In this document: piece after piece, positions 38,018 through 46,696 of the stretch | Layout: each line of letters opens with the position of its first letter | Numbering within the stretch: the first letter of the stretch is position 1 | From: Rhodospirillaceae bacterium | Lineage (GTDB): Bacteria; Pseudomonadota; Alphaproteobacteria; MPNO01; UBA2964 | Assembly (NCBI GenBank): GCA_018660305.1 | Contig: JABJKO010000234.1 | Coordinates: 1 to 56,909, forward strand | Reading direction: 5' to 3' | Length of the DNA stretch: 56,909 nucleotides | The notes under the pieces: generated by a model | Told to the model about the DNA's origin: nothing | Databases searched by the model: none | Seen by the model: only the letters and a program-made list of their open reading frames with translations | Made by a program: the position numbers and the translations under genes

Positions 38018-41000
38018 TCAGTTGAGCCGGCCGACCGACCGGGCGAGCAGCAGATAGAGCTTGCCGATGTCCGCCGACAGAAACGTGGAACTCAAAAGAT
38101 TTTCCGGATCGCTTTCGTTGGCTTCGTTCAGAAGGCGTTCGAAATGATCGAGATAGCGCTGGACGTATTTGCGGAAATTCTCGTCCTCCTCGAACTTGAG
38201 TCGGATCACGTCTCGGGCATGGCGGGCATCGTCCTGCAACATGCCGCGCACAAAGATACCCTTGTCGCCCCGCGTCAGGCGCGGCCATAGCTTGTTAGAT
38301 CCCTGCTCGTCGAGCAGGCGGTTGAGATCGATCGCCGTGGAATTCAAATCCTCGATCACGAAGCGCGACGCGCGCAGGAACAGATCGCGGCGCGAATCGA
38401 ACGTGTTCTGACGAATAATCTTGGCCTGCGCGTCCGCCTTATCTGCCGCATCCACCAGGGATTCCGCCTGCTCGCCGAACAAATTCCCGATCTGGGTCGC
38501 CTGGCCCGCCGCCCGGTCCAGCGCATTGGTCATTTCACCGGAATGGCGCTGCAGGGCCTGACGCACTGAATCCACCTGCCGGGCCGCTGTCTCGGAAGCC
38601 GCGGCGAGCTCCTGTGCCTGGTGCCGAAAGACCCGTCCGATACTCTGCACACGTTCTTCCGCCACGCCGGCCGACGTATCGAGAGCGCTGGATTCATCGT
38701 TGAGGGCGGAGATCACATCGGCGATTTCCTTTGCGGCCGTCGTGCTCGAATCCACCATGGCCCGCGCCTGGGATTGCAGGGCGTTGCCGACAATGGTGAG
38801 ATTCTCCACGGTTTCGTCCGATGTCGTGCGCACCGTCTCGGTTTGCGCGGCAATGGTTTCACTGACCATGTTGGCCTGTTCCGCCGCCCGTTCGGTCATG
38901 GCGGTGAGCCGTTCGAGCTGCGTTTCAGCGGCCCGGCCCATTTCTTCGGCCCGCCGGGTCAATTGGCCGGCCAGGCGGTCCACCGCATCGGCCTGCGTTG
39001 CCAGCAGATCCTGGACTTTCTCGGAATGGGCCTTGGCGGTCTCGGAAGATTCCAGCAGCCGGTCCGATTGCTGGACGAACGTACTGCCGATAGTCCCGGT
39101 TCGCTCGGCCGCGCGGTCGACAGCAGAGACAAGCTCCTCCGTTCGCCTGGCAAAGGTCGCCGCGATCTCCTCGCTGCGTTCCGCCGCACGGATCGACACC
39201 TCGTCGAAATCGCTCGATTGCTTGACAAGGGCCGCACCGACGACCTTGACCCTGGAGGCCGCCTGGGCCGCGACTTTCTCGGAGGCTGCCGCAAATTCAT
39301 CGGTCTGTTTGCGAACCGCGTCGGAGACTTCATCGGCCTTCGCCACAATCTGGGCCGTGCTGGTCGTGGTGGTTTCCTTCAGCTTCTCGGCTTCCGCCGC
39401 CATGACCACGTCAATTTCCTTGATGCGTGCCTGGACTTCCGTCGCGGTGTGCTCCGACATTTCGCTTAGCGCATTGGTCTGGTTGCGCAGGGCCATACCG
39501 ACTTCCTCGAGCCGGACCATGGTGCGTTCCGCCGCATCCTTCGAGATTTCCACGCTGTCATCGGCATGGACGCGCAGCGCCACCTGAATCTCGCGGGATT
39601 TTTCATAGGCCGTCGCCGATGTCGCCTCGGCGGTCTGGCTGAACGCGCGGAGCTGTTCCCGCAGCGCTTCGGCAACCTCGTCCGCCTTGTTGCGCACGGT
39701 CTCCACGGCGGCGGCGGAGGTGGCGTTGAGCGACTCGCTGTGCTGGTTCAGTACGGCATCAACTTCCTCGATGCGCGCTTCGATCAGCCCCGCGGTCCGT
39801 TCCGCGTCGGCCGCCATGCGCTCGGACTGGGTCCGGAACACCGTCCCGACAGTTTCCACCTTGGCCAGTGCCTCGGAGCCCACACCGGTGGCGATTTCCG
39901 AAACCTCCTCGGCCTGCCGGCGCAGCATGGAGGACAGCCGGTCCACCATCGCGCGCGCGTTGACCCCGGCCTGCTCCTGGTCATCGGCCATCTGTTTCGC
40001 ATTAGCGCCCAACGCGCTGGAGATTTCGTCCATCTGGGCGCGGGCCTGGGCAATGGCGCGGTCCGCGTTAGCGGCAATCTCGTCGGCATTGCGCTTCAGC
40101 ATTTCACCTGCCTCCGCGACCTTCTTCGCGGCCTGATCCGTAATGCCGTCGGCAGCGGTGGAAAATTCCTCACTGCGCGTGTGTATGATCTCCCCGACGG
40201 CCCGGATTTTGCTGACCGCGCCGTCAGCTGAATCGGCGAGAGAAGCCGCCTCGTCGCGAAACGCCTCCATGGTCTCATGAACCTGCGCGACAGTGCTGCG
40301 GGCGCCCGCCATGAGTTGCTCGGTGCGCTGCCGGAAATTGTCCGACACATCATCCACATTATTCACCGACTGCTTCAGATCCGCGATTAGCGTGACCGAT
40401 TGCTGCCGGAAGGTATCGCCAAGCTGGCGGGCGCGATCCAGCGCCTGTTCGGCCGTCGTGTTCAAGCCGCGCGCATGGTCCTGCAAGGCTTCCCCGACAT
40501 CGTTGATGCGGGCAATGGCCTCATCCGACTGACTGACCACATCCTCCAGATGGCCTTTGAACTGCGAGCCGGTATCCTCGACGCCGGCGCTGATCTGGCC
40601 GAAGTTCGACAGGACGCTATCGGTATGATTCCGGACGGCGTCGGCTGCCGCCTGAACCCGTTCGGCCGCCGCTTCCGCAAAGGGCCCCATGTCCTTTAAC
40701 CGGCGATCAAACGCCTCGCCCGTGCCCTCGAGATGGCCGAGAACCTCATGGGACACGGATTCAAGTTGTTTGACTTGCGATTCAACCGATTCATGAACGG
40801 CGACGGCCCGCTCGGACAGGCGCCCGGCCACCGCATCAAGCTGTTCGGTCTGACGGTGCAGCCCATCATGCAGATACTGAGCCTGGGAAACCGCGCGCTC
40901 GGAAACGCTGGATAGCTCCTGCGCCTGCCGACGCAGGGATTCAGCAATCTCAAAAACGCGCTCTTCGGCCTCATCGACCGGATAGGTCAGCTTCTGGAGT

Positions 41001-41254
41001 TCTTTCTGCAGGGCGTTGGCCGTGTCGCGAATTACCAGCCCACGCCCCACATAGGCCATGACCAGCCAGAGAAAAACCAGCGGCGCGAAAATACCGGTGA
41101 ACATCGACCCCAGTTCAGGGGGTAACAGTGTCAAAATCTGCGACCAGCCGACGGCCCCCTGCACATAAACAATACAGAGCAGCATCCATAGCGCGCTCAC
41201 GACCAAGGCAATAACAGCTGGACGGCCGAGGCCCAATATCGATCGGAATATCAT
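38018..41254 (-). CDS. Giant membrane-anchored coiled-coil protein, TipN/GPR-like architecture
   Basis: A 1078-residue protein with two N-terminal membrane helices (about 12-35 and 51-73), a very long helical region (about 85-950) and a conserved-looking globular tail (about 955-1078) with FLRASRFVIEDLNSTAIDLN and FVRGMLQDDARHARDVIRLK. The helical part is Ala/Glu/Gln-rich with repeated units such as VGMALRNQ, VSDAVRKQ and VGAALVKQ spaced 29 residues apart near 585-672, then about 25 apart. This layout resembles Caulobacter TipN and the Agrobacterium growth-pole-ring protein, polar scaffolds. Assignment rests on architecture and the nearby TipF-like gene, not on alignment. Confidence 0.6.
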   Translation of the reverse strand: MIFRSILGLGRPAVIALVVSALWMLLCIVYVQGAVGWSQILTLLPPELGSMFTGIFAPLVFLWLVMAYVGRGLVIRDTANALQKELQKLTYPVDEAEERVFEIAESLRRQAQELSSVSERAVSQAQYLHDGLHRQTEQLDAVAGRLSERAVAVHESVESQVKQLESVSHEVLGHLEGTGEAFDRRLKDMGPFAEAAAERVQAAADAVRNHTDSVLSNFGQISAGVEDTGSQFKGHLEDVVSQSDEAIARINDVGEALQDHARGLNTTAEQALDRARQLGDTFRQQSVTLIADLKQSVNNVDDVSDNFRQRTEQLMAGARSTVAQVHETMEAFRDEAASLADSADGAVSKIRAVGEIIHTRSEEFSTAADGITDQAAKKVAEAGEMLKRNADEIAANADRAIAQARAQMDEISSALGANAKQMADDQEQAGVNARAMVDRLSSMLRRQAEEVSEIATGVGSEALAKVETVGTVFRTQSERMAADAERTAGLIEARIEEVDAVLNQHSESLNATSAAAVETVRNKADEVAEALREQLRAFSQTAEATSATAYEKSREIQVALRVHADDSVEISKDAAERTMVRLEEVGMALRNQTNALSEMSEHTATEVQARIKEIDVVMAAEAEKLKETTTTSTAQIVAKADEVSDAVRKQTDEFAAASEKVAAQAASRVKVVGAALVKQSSDFDEVSIRAAERSEEIAATFARRTEELVSAVDRAAERTGTIGSTFVQQSDRLLESSETAKAHSEKVQDLLATQADAVDRLAGQLTRRAEEMGRAAETQLERLTAMTERAAEQANMVSETIAAQTETVRTTSDETVENLTIVGNALQSQARAMVDSSTTAAKEIADVISALNDESSALDTSAGVAEERVQSIGRVFRHQAQELAAASETAARQVDSVRQALQRHSGEMTNALDRAAGQATQIGNLFGEQAESLVDAADKADAQAKIIRQNTFDSRRDLFLRASRFVIEDLNSTAIDLNRLLDEQGSNKLWPRLTRGDKGIFVRGMLQDDARHARDVIRLKFEEDENFRKYVQRYLDHFERLLNEANESDPENLLSSTFLSADIGKLYLLLARSVGRLN

Positions 41255-41470
41255 GTCACCTATTCCGCCGTACCACGATCCAAACGAGGCGGGGGAAAGT
41301 CAGGGGCCGAAATGGCCCGCAATTTTGTGCCCAGGATGTAGCTAATTATCCGCGTCAGCGCACTTTTCCCCGTCCCCCTGCAAGCTGCATCCTTATCAGG
41401 CAACCCCATTGTAAGTAAAGGTATTCGGCATGATATGGACTGAAATGATGGTGCAATGTGGATAACGAAT

Positions 41471-42355
41471 CTACCAGGAAAATCGGGTGATCGCGGCGAT
41501 GGGAAAGTGCCCGCCGCGGGCGCAGGTTTGCGTAATTTTGTCCTCGATAGCGGCCCTGTCATTGGGGTCGCCGCCGGAAAATTCAGCGCCGTGAATACCG
41601 CCGACCACCAAAACTGAATCCATGCCCATCCCTACCGCGCCGGCGATGTCTGTGCGAAGCGAATCACCGATCGCCAGGACTCGGGACGGCTCCGGATCGC
41701 CTATCAGGTGCAGGCAGCTCTCATATATGGGCCGATAGGGTTTGCCGTAATACAGCACATCACCGCCGAGTTCCTCGTAGCGTTGCGCCAAAGCCCCGGC
41801 GCAGATAATTTTTCGTCCACCACGAATAACCTCAAGATCCGGATTGGCGCACACCATCTTCAAACCCTTCTGCGCGCCAGCCGCCAGCTGGTCCTCATAA
41901 TCGGAGACCAGTTCGCCATCCTCCCAGGGTCCAGTATTGACGATAAAGTCGGCCTGCTCCACGGACGGCACCCGTTCGAGGTCGACCTCCTCGAAAAGAT
42001 TTTCGTCCCGCGCCGGCCCGATGTGAAAACAGCGCGTGCCCACATCGTCGAACCACGCCTCCCGGCGCTCCTTCAGACCGAGCCAGGTTGCCTCGCCCGA
42101 CGACATGATATGGGGATAGAGACTTTCCGGTAGCCCCATCTTCACCATCCCCTTGGCGATGGCGTGGAAACGGCGGGGCGCATTGGTCAGCATGGCGTAG
42201 GGTATCTGTCGGTCGACGAGTTCCTGCAGGCAATCCGCCACACCCGGATAGAGACTGACGCCGTCATGGATGACGCCCCACAAATCAATGATGATCGCGT
42301 CGTATTCTGAAACAAAGCCCGCGATGCCATCGGCGAGCCTGATCTGTGGTGGCAT
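41471..42355 (-). CDS. HAD hydrolase, TIGR01459/NagD-like sugar-phosphatase family
   Basis: A HAD-superfamily phosphatase with motif I IIDLWGVIHDG, motif II LTNAPRR, and motif IV LAIGDSLRTDIAGA. The cap region has YGKPYRPIYESC. This matches the alphaproteobacterial TIGR01459 group related to NagD. I start it at ATG 42355 (CGGAG upstream), 294 residues. Natural substrate unknown. It sits between the coiled-coil and TipF-like genes, all leftward. The 216 bp between it and the coiled-coil start holds no gene I can support. Confidence 0.87.
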   Translation of the reverse strand: MPPQIRLADGIAGFVSEYDAIIIDLWGVIHDGVSLYPGVADCLQELVDRQIPYAMLTNAPRRFHAIAKGMVKMGLPESLYPHIMSSGEATWLGLKERREAWFDDVGTRCFHIGPARDENLFEEVDLERVPSVEQADFIVNTGPWEDGELVSDYEDQLAAGAQKGLKMVCANPDLEVIRGGRKIICAGALAQRYEELGGDVLYYGKPYRPIYESCLHLIGDPEPSRVLAIGDSLRTDIAGAVGMGMDSVLVVGGIHGAEFSGGDPNDRAAIEDKITQTCARGGHFPIAAITRFSW

Positions 42356-42463
42356 AATGCGTGACACTCCGTCGGCAGGGTCGGTTCAACCACCTTGTGC
42401 CACGGGTCGATGCGGTTGGGAAGCGTCTGCCGTCCGGGCGGCGACAATCGAGCAGGCTGAACG

Positions 42464-43825
42464 CTACTCGATGCGTGCCAGGCGCGGGGCGCCGAACAGG
42501 TAGCCCTGCCCGAAATCAACACGCAGATCGAGCAGTTCCAGAAGCACCTGCTCGGTCTCTATCTTTTCCACGATCAGATCCATGCCATGGCGGTCGACCA
42601 CCCGTTTGATGTCCTCGACCGCGATATTCGAGCTGGGCCGACGCATTTCTTCGAGCATGATGTCCGCTTCCACCTTTATATATTTGAAGTGGTGCCGCAT
42701 CAGATCGCCGTAATCCACATTGAGGCTGGACACCTGATCCACCGAGAAACGGAAACCGAGATTGGCCAGCTCGCGCAGATGCTGTTCGATCTCCTCGTCC
42801 CGATTGGCAATGGTCGCATAGGGGAACTCGAAGATCAGATCGGGCGCAAGCGAGGCGTTATCGGCCATGAATTCGATGAAGTTGCTGAAAAAATGGCGGT
42901 CAGTCAGGCTGTGCGCCGAGATATTGCAAAACACCCCGACATTGTAATTACGTTTCTGGGTGCGCCGGACGAGCTGCACGCAGCGGAACAGCATCATATT
43001 GTCGATGGCCGCCACCAACCCCTCACGCTCGGCGATTCCGATATATTGGTTGGGCACCAGCATGGAGCCGTTTTGATCACGGATACGGGTAAAGGCCTCG
43101 AAGAACGTCCGTTTTCGCTGGGGCAGACGGACGATGGGCTGCAGCACCAGATCGACGCAGTTGCGCTCCAGCCCATCCCGCACGATCTCCAGAATTGTAT
43201 CGTCGTCCAGATCGGTCGCCACCGGCGGCAGCGTATCCGCGGGATTGACCATTCTGTTGTCGGGCCCGTTCAGGGCGGCAACGGCCAGCGGCTTGGGTGA
43301 AACGGGGGAAGACGCCACCGATTTGACAGGCGTGTCTTCGACCACATCGCGTTCATCGGCGGCCGGTCGGGTCCCGGGTTGGCCGGCCGGTCGGGGCCCG
43401 GGTTGAGCGGTGGATTTTACCGTCTTGGCGGTGGCGAACTGCTCGATCAGCCCCTGCAGAACCTTGACCTCGGCAATGACAGAATCGACCTCGCGTTTCT
43501 CGTTCTTGCTCGCCGTTTCGTGCTCATCGCTGAGCGAGGTGAGCGCCGACCGCATGGTTATGACGTCGGATTTCGCCTCGTCGAGCGACAGACGCAGATC
43601 GTCGTTTTCGGTCTTCAGAAGCTGGACTTCATCGAACACCCGCGACTGGCTCTCCTGGCGTGAAAACACCTCGTGCAGCAGCGCGGCGCCTAAAAGTACC
43701 GCACCACCGGCCAGGATGCCCGTATTGGGGCCGAGTTCGGGAAACCAGCGCGGAATCACGACGGCGATAGTGGTCGCGACCAAGGTATACGCGACGGCGA
43801 TGAGAATATGGGTCAGGGCGGACAT
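42464..43825 (-). CDS. TipF-like protein: two TM helices, coiled coil, degenerate EAL domain
   Basis: With ATG 43825 (AGGA five bases upstream) the protein is 453 residues, nearly the length I recall for Caulobacter TipF. Two membrane helices (about 5-25 and 33-55) precede a coiled coil (about 60-125) and a Pro/Ala linker. The EAL domain (about 200-450) keeps the Glu of EAF, the Asn of CNISAH and GQGYLFGAP, but DDFG reads DQVS and the LEITE region reads FEFPY, so phosphodiesterase activity is unlikely. TipF binds c-di-GMP and places the flagellum with TipN. The family call is from architecture. Confidence 0.7.
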   Translation of the reverse strand: MSALTHILIAVAYTLVATTIAVVIPRWFPELGPNTGILAGGAVLLGAALLHEVFSRQESQSRVFDEVQLLKTENDDLRLSLDEAKSDVITMRSALTSLSDEHETASKNEKREVDSVIAEVKVLQGLIEQFATAKTVKSTAQPGPRPAGQPGTRPAADERDVVEDTPVKSVASSPVSPKPLAVAALNGPDNRMVNPADTLPPVATDLDDDTILEIVRDGLERNCVDLVLQPIVRLPQRKRTFFEAFTRIRDQNGSMLVPNQYIGIAEREGLVAAIDNMMLFRCVQLVRRTQKRNYNVGVFCNISAHSLTDRHFFSNFIEFMADNASLAPDLIFEFPYATIANRDEEIEQHLRELANLGFRFSVDQVSSLNVDYGDLMRHHFKYIKVEADIMLEEMRRPSSNIAVEDIKRVVDRHGMDLIVEKIETEQVLLELLDLRVDFGQGYLFGAPRLARIE

Positions 43826-43880
43826 GGAAATCCTGTGTTGCGCGAATGGACGGAGTCTGCCGCGCACCCCTTGAAGTTAG

Positions 43881-43896
43881 GTTAATGAATGGAAAA
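43881..43896 (-). promoter_or_regulatory. Weak CtrA-like half site upstream of TipF-like gene
   Basis: On the minus strand TTTT-N7-TTAAC, with the proximal half matching the CtrA consensus TTAA-N7-TTAAC and the distal half two bases off. It lies about 60 bases before the TipF-like ATG. Low confidence on its own. Confidence 0.2.
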
Positions 43897-43922
43897 TGAA
43901 GAGGTTAGAGCCCTATAGAGCT

Positions 43923-45041
43923 CTAACGGTGGTCCGCACCGACCGCCTGGGCAACGGTGTCAAACCCGTCGGCCCGCAGATGGCCGAGCAGCGACGCCTT
44001 GATATCCGCCACCAGCCCGGGCCCGCCATAGATCAGGGCGGTATAAAGCTGGATCAGCGACGCGCCGGCCCGAATCTTGGCATAGGCATCCTTGCCGCTG
44101 GAGATGCCGCCGCAGCCGATCAACGGGATACACCCTTCGGTCAACCGATAGAGTTCTCTCAGATTTCTGAGCGATTGATCAAACAGGACAGGGCCGCTGA
44201 GCCCCCCGGTTTCGTGGGCTTTTTCGCTTCTGAGCGTGGCCGGGCGGGTGACCGTCGTATTGGTTGCGATCACGCCGTCTATGCCGGCGCCAACGACGAT
44301 GCCGGCCAGGGCGCGCAAATGCGAGGAATCGAGGTCGGGGGCGATTTTTACAAGAAGAGGCGGTTTTACGGTGGGGCTCTCGTCTCCGGCAGCGACCGCA
44401 GCGACCAAAAACGCCTCGAGCTTCTCCGGCGCCTGCCAGTCACACATGCCCGGTGTATTGGGGCAGGAGACGTTCAGCACCAGATAGTCCACCAAAGGCG
44501 CCAGCACCCGAATGCTGGTGATCACATCCTGGAGAGGATCCTCGGATCCCGCATTAAACCCGATATTCGCGCCGACCGGTCCGGCGGCCGGATCCCTGAG
44601 ACGCTTCAAATTATCCGCGAATACATCGATGCCCGGGCTCGGAATGCCCAGCCGATTGATGACCGCCGAATCTTCTTCCAGCCGAAACAGATTGGGGCGG
44701 GGATTTCCCGGCTGAGGGCGCGGCGTTACGGTCCCGGCCTCGACAAATCCGAAGCCGAGCCCCAGCAATCCGTCGGTCGCCTCGCCATTCTTGTCGAAAC
44801 CAGCCGCCATTCCGAGAGGGTTGGTAAAGTCGATCCCCCACACCCGAATGGACAGCCTCGAATCGTCCTGCCGGGGTTTGGGCGGCAATAAACCATATCG
44901 CAAGGCCTTGATCGCCGTCTTATGTGCCAGATTGGGAGGAATATGGCGGAGCAGCGCCGTACCGAAATTGGCTGCATCGAATGGCCGGCGCCGCGGTGCG
45001 GATGTTGCCCGGAAGGCCGTATTGAGACCAGCTGATGACAT
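43923..45041 (-). CDS. pyrD: Dihydroorotate dehydrogenase, class 2, with Cys at the catalytic Ser position
   Basis: Quinone-linked enzyme of pyrimidine synthesis at the inner membrane. GMAAGFDKNGEA, INRLGIPSPGID and the N-terminal membrane-docking helices are class 2 features. The catalytic loop reads NVSCPNTPG, with Cys193 where class 2 enzymes have Ser, and MCDWQ where LRxLQ is usual. Cys at this position is normal for class 1 enzymes. I start at ATG 45041 (372 residues); the frame is open to 45164 but no better start is seen. The DNA codon is TGC without ambiguity. Confidence 0.9.
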   Translation of the reverse strand: MSSAGLNTAFRATSAPRRRPFDAANFGTALLRHIPPNLAHKTAIKALRYGLLPPKPRQDDSRLSIRVWGIDFTNPLGMAAGFDKNGEATDGLLGLGFGFVEAGTVTPRPQPGNPRPNLFRLEEDSAVINRLGIPSPGIDVFADNLKRLRDPAAGPVGANIGFNAGSEDPLQDVITSIRVLAPLVDYLVLNVSCPNTPGMCDWQAPEKLEAFLVAAVAAGDESPTVKPPLLVKIAPDLDSSHLRALAGIVVGAGIDGVIATNTTVTRPATLRSEKAHETGGLSGPVLFDQSLRNLRELYRLTEGCIPLIGCGGISSGKDAYAKIRAGASLIQLYTALIYGGPGLVADIKASLLGHLRADGFDTVAQAVGADHR

Positions 45042-45264
45042 TAAAGACGTCGCTGCAAATTCAGGGTTCACTGCATGAGAACATAGGCGATCCGCCGATT
45101 CGCAGACAGCATTGGAAGCGCGCCGGTTTTCTCGGAATTCGTGTGGCGTATATGGGGATGGCACCCCCGATAAAGCAATAGAAAACCGCCGAAAATCAGG
45201 CCAAATAGCCCCAATCAGGACGCAAAAGGTCAGGGCGCTGAAGGGCGGCGGCCTGCCGGAAAAA

Positions 45265-45280
45265 TTAAAGAGGCCTTAAC
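45265..45280 (+). promoter_or_regulatory. CtrA-type box in the pyrD / aspartic protease gap
   Basis: TTAA at 45265-45268, seven bases, then TTAAC at 45276-45280: a perfect match to the CtrA consensus TTAA-N7-TTAAC. It sits about 80 bases before the aspartic protease GTG in the 318-bp divergent gap (45042-45359). A GGGG/CCCC hairpin lies near 45160-45175; nothing else in the gap looks functional. Confidence 0.45.
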
Positions 45281-45359
45281 GGCTTGTTATCCGAGATTTC
45301 GTAAGCTGTGGACTGTCAAATCCCCACCTGCCAGCAGAAACCACAGGGAGACATAGCCG

Positions 45360-46031
45360 GTGTTGGGCACAGTCATCCGAAATACCGCCATATTTATTGG
45401 TGTGATGGTTGTCGCAGTGGTTCTGCTACGCGACAACACGCAATTCTTCGGGTCGGACAAATCGGTCTACCAGCAGGGGACGGGTGGGCCGGCAGGCAAC
45501 CGTGAACCGTCCGAAGCAGAGATGCTAAACCGGTCAGAGGCGCCCGCGGAAAGTGAAGGCGAGCCGGAAGCCAAAAAAGAAGAGAAAAGCGGGCCGCAGG
45601 CCGCCTGGAGACAGGACAGCGAACCCGAGCCTCCCCATGAGAAGGAAACGAACTCCTCGACACCCGATGAGATGGTCATCAAGGCGGGTCCCCGAGGCCA
45701 CTTTTACGTCAGGGCCGACATTGACGGCAATGACGTCGGGTTCATGGTCGACACCGGCGCGAGCATGGTCGCCCTGTCGATGGCCGACGCCGAGAATTTG
45801 GGCTACTCCGAGAAGGACCTCAACTACACGGGGCGGGCGAATACAGCCAATGGCGTTGCACGGTTTGCACCGGTCGTCCTGAGTCAGATCACCATCGGCG
45901 ACATCACCGTTCATGATGTTCAGGCGGTGGTCATGGAGGTGCCCATGAAGATATCACTTCTCGGCATGACCTTCCTTCGACGCCTTGAAGGATTCGAGAT
46001 CAAAGACGATGAATTGATCATGCGCTGGTAG
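45360..46031 (+). CDS. Membrane-anchored retropepsin-like aspartic protease (TIGR02281 type)
   Basis: One N-terminal membrane helix (about 5-22), a charged Glu/Lys/Pro linker to about residue 105, then a retropepsin-like domain with the single active-site motif FMVDTGASMVALS and a C-terminal ISLLGMTFLRRLEGF flap region. One DTG per chain implies a homodimeric protease facing the periplasm. This matches the TIGR02281 clan AA family widespread in Alphaproteobacteria. The GTG start has GGGAG 11 bases upstream. Substrate unknown. Confidence 0.87.
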   Translation: MLGTVIRNTAIFIGVMVVAVVLLRDNTQFFGSDKSVYQQGTGGPAGNREPSEAEMLNRSEAPAESEGEPEAKKEEKSGPQAAWRQDSEPEPPHEKETNSSTPDEMVIKAGPRGHFYVRADIDGNDVGFMVDTGASMVALSMADAENLGYSEKDLNYTGRANTANGVARFAPVVLSQITIGDITVHDVQAVVMEVPMKISLLGMTFLRRLEGFEIKDDELIMRW

Positions 46032-46128
46032 CCCTGCCTGCCTTCAACGTCGCACCATCATTGATTGGCGGCGAGGGTTTATATATATCAAAGGCAACTT
46101 CCCGAGGCGGAATTGCTAAGATCCTAAA

Positions 46129-46578
46129 ATGGAAATTGAATTTGGCTCCATCGAGGACGCCAAGCAGAGCATTGTCGACGAGTTCGGCCTTTTCGACAGC
46201 TGGGTCGACCGCTACGAATATATCGTAGAACTCGGCAAGCAGCTCAATGGCCTGCCCGACGATTGCCGCGTCGATCAATACAAGGTGAAGGGCTGCCAGT
46301 CGCAGGTCTGGTTTCGCGCCCGTGAGGAATCCGGGCGGGTTTTTTTTGACGCCGACAGCGACGCCATGATCGTCCGGGGGCTTATCGCACTGCTCCTGCG
46401 AGTCTATTCCGGCCGGCTGCCGGCGGAAATTCTGGAGACCCCGCCTGATTTTTTTGATGCCATCGAGTTGGGATCACATCTCAGCGGAAACCGCGCCAAT
46501 GGCCTTGCCGCCATGGTCAACCACATCCAGTCCTACGCCCGCTCCTACCAGACCGCGGAAACGCCAACGGAACCCTGA
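46129..46578 (+). CDS. sufE: SufE, sulfur acceptor for cysteine desulfurase
   Basis: Accepts persulfide sulfur from SufS for iron-sulfur cluster assembly. The 149-residue protein has YEYIVELGKQL, the acceptor Cys56 in YKVKGCQSQVW, and IVRGLIALLLRVYSG, all typical. No sufS or other suf genes are near. It follows the aspartic protease after 97 bp on the same strand. Confidence 0.95.
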   Translation: MEIEFGSIEDAKQSIVDEFGLFDSWVDRYEYIVELGKQLNGLPDDCRVDQYKVKGCQSQVWFRAREESGRVFFDADSDAMIVRGLIALLLRVYSGRLPAEILETPPDFFDAIELGSHLSGNRANGLAAMVNHIQSYARSYQTAETPTEP

Positions 46579-46621
46579 CCGGTACCGCTCAACTGCGACC
46601 ACTCGCCGCATTCTAAAAAAT

Positions 46622-46691
46622 TTCCTACCTTCCGCAAAAAAACAGGTATAAGGGAAAATACTAACTAATTTTGCAATCTCCGGGGTAGGAA
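46622..46691. repeat. 8-bp inverted repeat flanking the S24 regulator leader
   Basis: TTCCTACC at 46622-46629 and its exact complement GGTAGGAA at 46684-46691 lie 54 bases apart. The right arm covers the TAGGA ribosome site of the regulator and a TATAAG (46647-46652) lies between the arms. It could be an operator pair or an RNA stem that hides the ribosome site. Confidence 0.35.
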
Positions 46692-46696
46692 TAAAA

